Assembly: GCA_028456385.1 (NCBI GenBank)
Contig: JALNQF010000576.1
Span: 1 to 21,554 of the forward strand
DNA from: Ophiosphaerella korrae
Lineage: Eukaryota; Ascomycota; Dothideomycetes; Pleosporales; Phaeosphaeriaceae
Direction of reading: 5' to 3'
Length of the DNA: 21,554 nucleotides
Part shown: piece by piece, positions 21,328-21,554 of the stretch
Layout of the letters: each line of letters opens with the position of its first letter
Position numbering within the stretch: position 1 is the stretch's first letter
Notes under the pieces: generated by a model
The model's database searches: none
Seen by the model: the letters and a program-made list of their open reading frames with translations, nothing else
What the model was told of the DNA's origin: nothing
Program-made: the position numbers and the translations under genes

Positions 21328-21554
21328 AGTAGTATTATACTTAGTATAGTAGTTGTATCTATAATTAAATAGTTAGTTAGTTACTAATTAGTAGCTACTA
21401 GTATAGAACTTACTATTATTATATACCTTAAAGTAACGTATAAGTTATAGAGAGCTAAATTGTAGTAGTATAGATAGGAAGAATCTCTAACTTAGGATAA
21501 TTATAGCTTGTTCTATATACTATTCCTCTTAATACTACTTAGTACCCTTTAGTA

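Larger units (their letters stand above)
16600..21554 (-). pseudogene. RecQ-type helicase relic, telomere-linked helicase (TLH)-like, partial
   Basis: One minus-strand phase (codons at plus positions equal to 0 modulo 3) can be followed from the right edge to about 17450, at 21282, 19482, 18750, 18495, 18057 and 17823. Order: a pentapeptide repeat region (21066-21327); a long helical, Gln/Lys-rich N-terminal part (about 19830-21060); a domain I associate with fungal TLH-like helicases (about 19430-19830); the RecQ core (about 17930-18800); a Thr/Pro/Val linker (17450-17690); and a C-terminal part whose phase is unclear. RecQ helicases unwind DNA 3' to 5' using ATP, and TLH genes are known from fungal subtelomeres. 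The gene is inactive: Walker A reads TSTRYRKS and motif VI has lost its Gly and Arg residues. The N terminus may lie outside the window and the C-terminal end near 16600 is approximate. Confidence 0.82.

Noticed and set aside
19560..21554. Low-stop plus-strand frame antisense to the helicase N terminus
   Set aside because: At first it looked coding, but the minus strand carries ordered helicase motifs in a single phase. The plus frame is pyrimidine-rich, which lowers stop frequency.
1..21554. tRNA or rRNA genes
   Set aside because: I recognised no conserved tRNA box pairs or rRNA segments on either strand, including in the GC-normal island.

Overview
The window looks like a subtelomere-like or transposon-rich AT-rich compartment of a filamentous ascomycete. 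Nearly all of it carries the mark of repeat-induced point mutation (RIP). CpA and TpG are visibly rare and TpA is everywhere. Stop codons inside recognisable protein frames are almost all TAA or TAG, never TGA. Conserved residues are replaced by what C-to-T or G-to-A transitions would give (Cys to Tyr, His to Tyr, Asp to Asn, Gly to Arg or Ser). No intact gene was found. All convincing coding signal is on the minus strand and was read by tolerating these stops.

Layout. (1) 1-7008 is a complete, dead Ty3/gypsy LTR retrotransposon of the chromovirus type. It has about 391-bp LTRs at both ends and one continuous gag-pol frame: capsid, two zinc knuckles, protease, reverse transcriptase, RNase H, integrase, chromodomain. 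(2) 7009-8221 is extremely AT-rich and holds a minus-strand coding relic rich in Lys/Glu. (3) 8222-8778 is a 23-bp minisatellite that grades from fully AT-converted at its left end to GC-normal at its right end. It leads into 8779-9230, the only stretch with ordinary base composition. (4) 9180-16600 holds three large unidentified minus-strand relics, called here A (about 13420-15790), B (about 11440-13335) and C (about 10425-11360, possibly continuing to 9200). (5) 16600-21554 is a degenerate RecQ-type helicase gene of the telomere-linked helicase kind. It runs off the right edge and has most helicase motifs still legible.

The most interesting structure is in parts 4 and 5. Four co-oriented coding relics are each separated by a copy of the same palindrome, whose consensus half is close to AGGAGATTAGCACTTTT. 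Copies lie at 9180-9219, 11424-11463, 13340-13400 and 15881-15930, with a longer 226-bp version at 16116-16341. A set of same-strand genes with one palindrome family in each gap, next to a telomere-linked-type helicase, could be the remains of a multi-gene mobile or subtelomeric element that I cannot name. The proteins also carry in-frame tandem repeats: Thr/Lys/Pro in A, Ser/Lys/Asp and an 11-residue repeat in C, and Thr/Pro/Val plus a pentapeptide repeat in the helicase.
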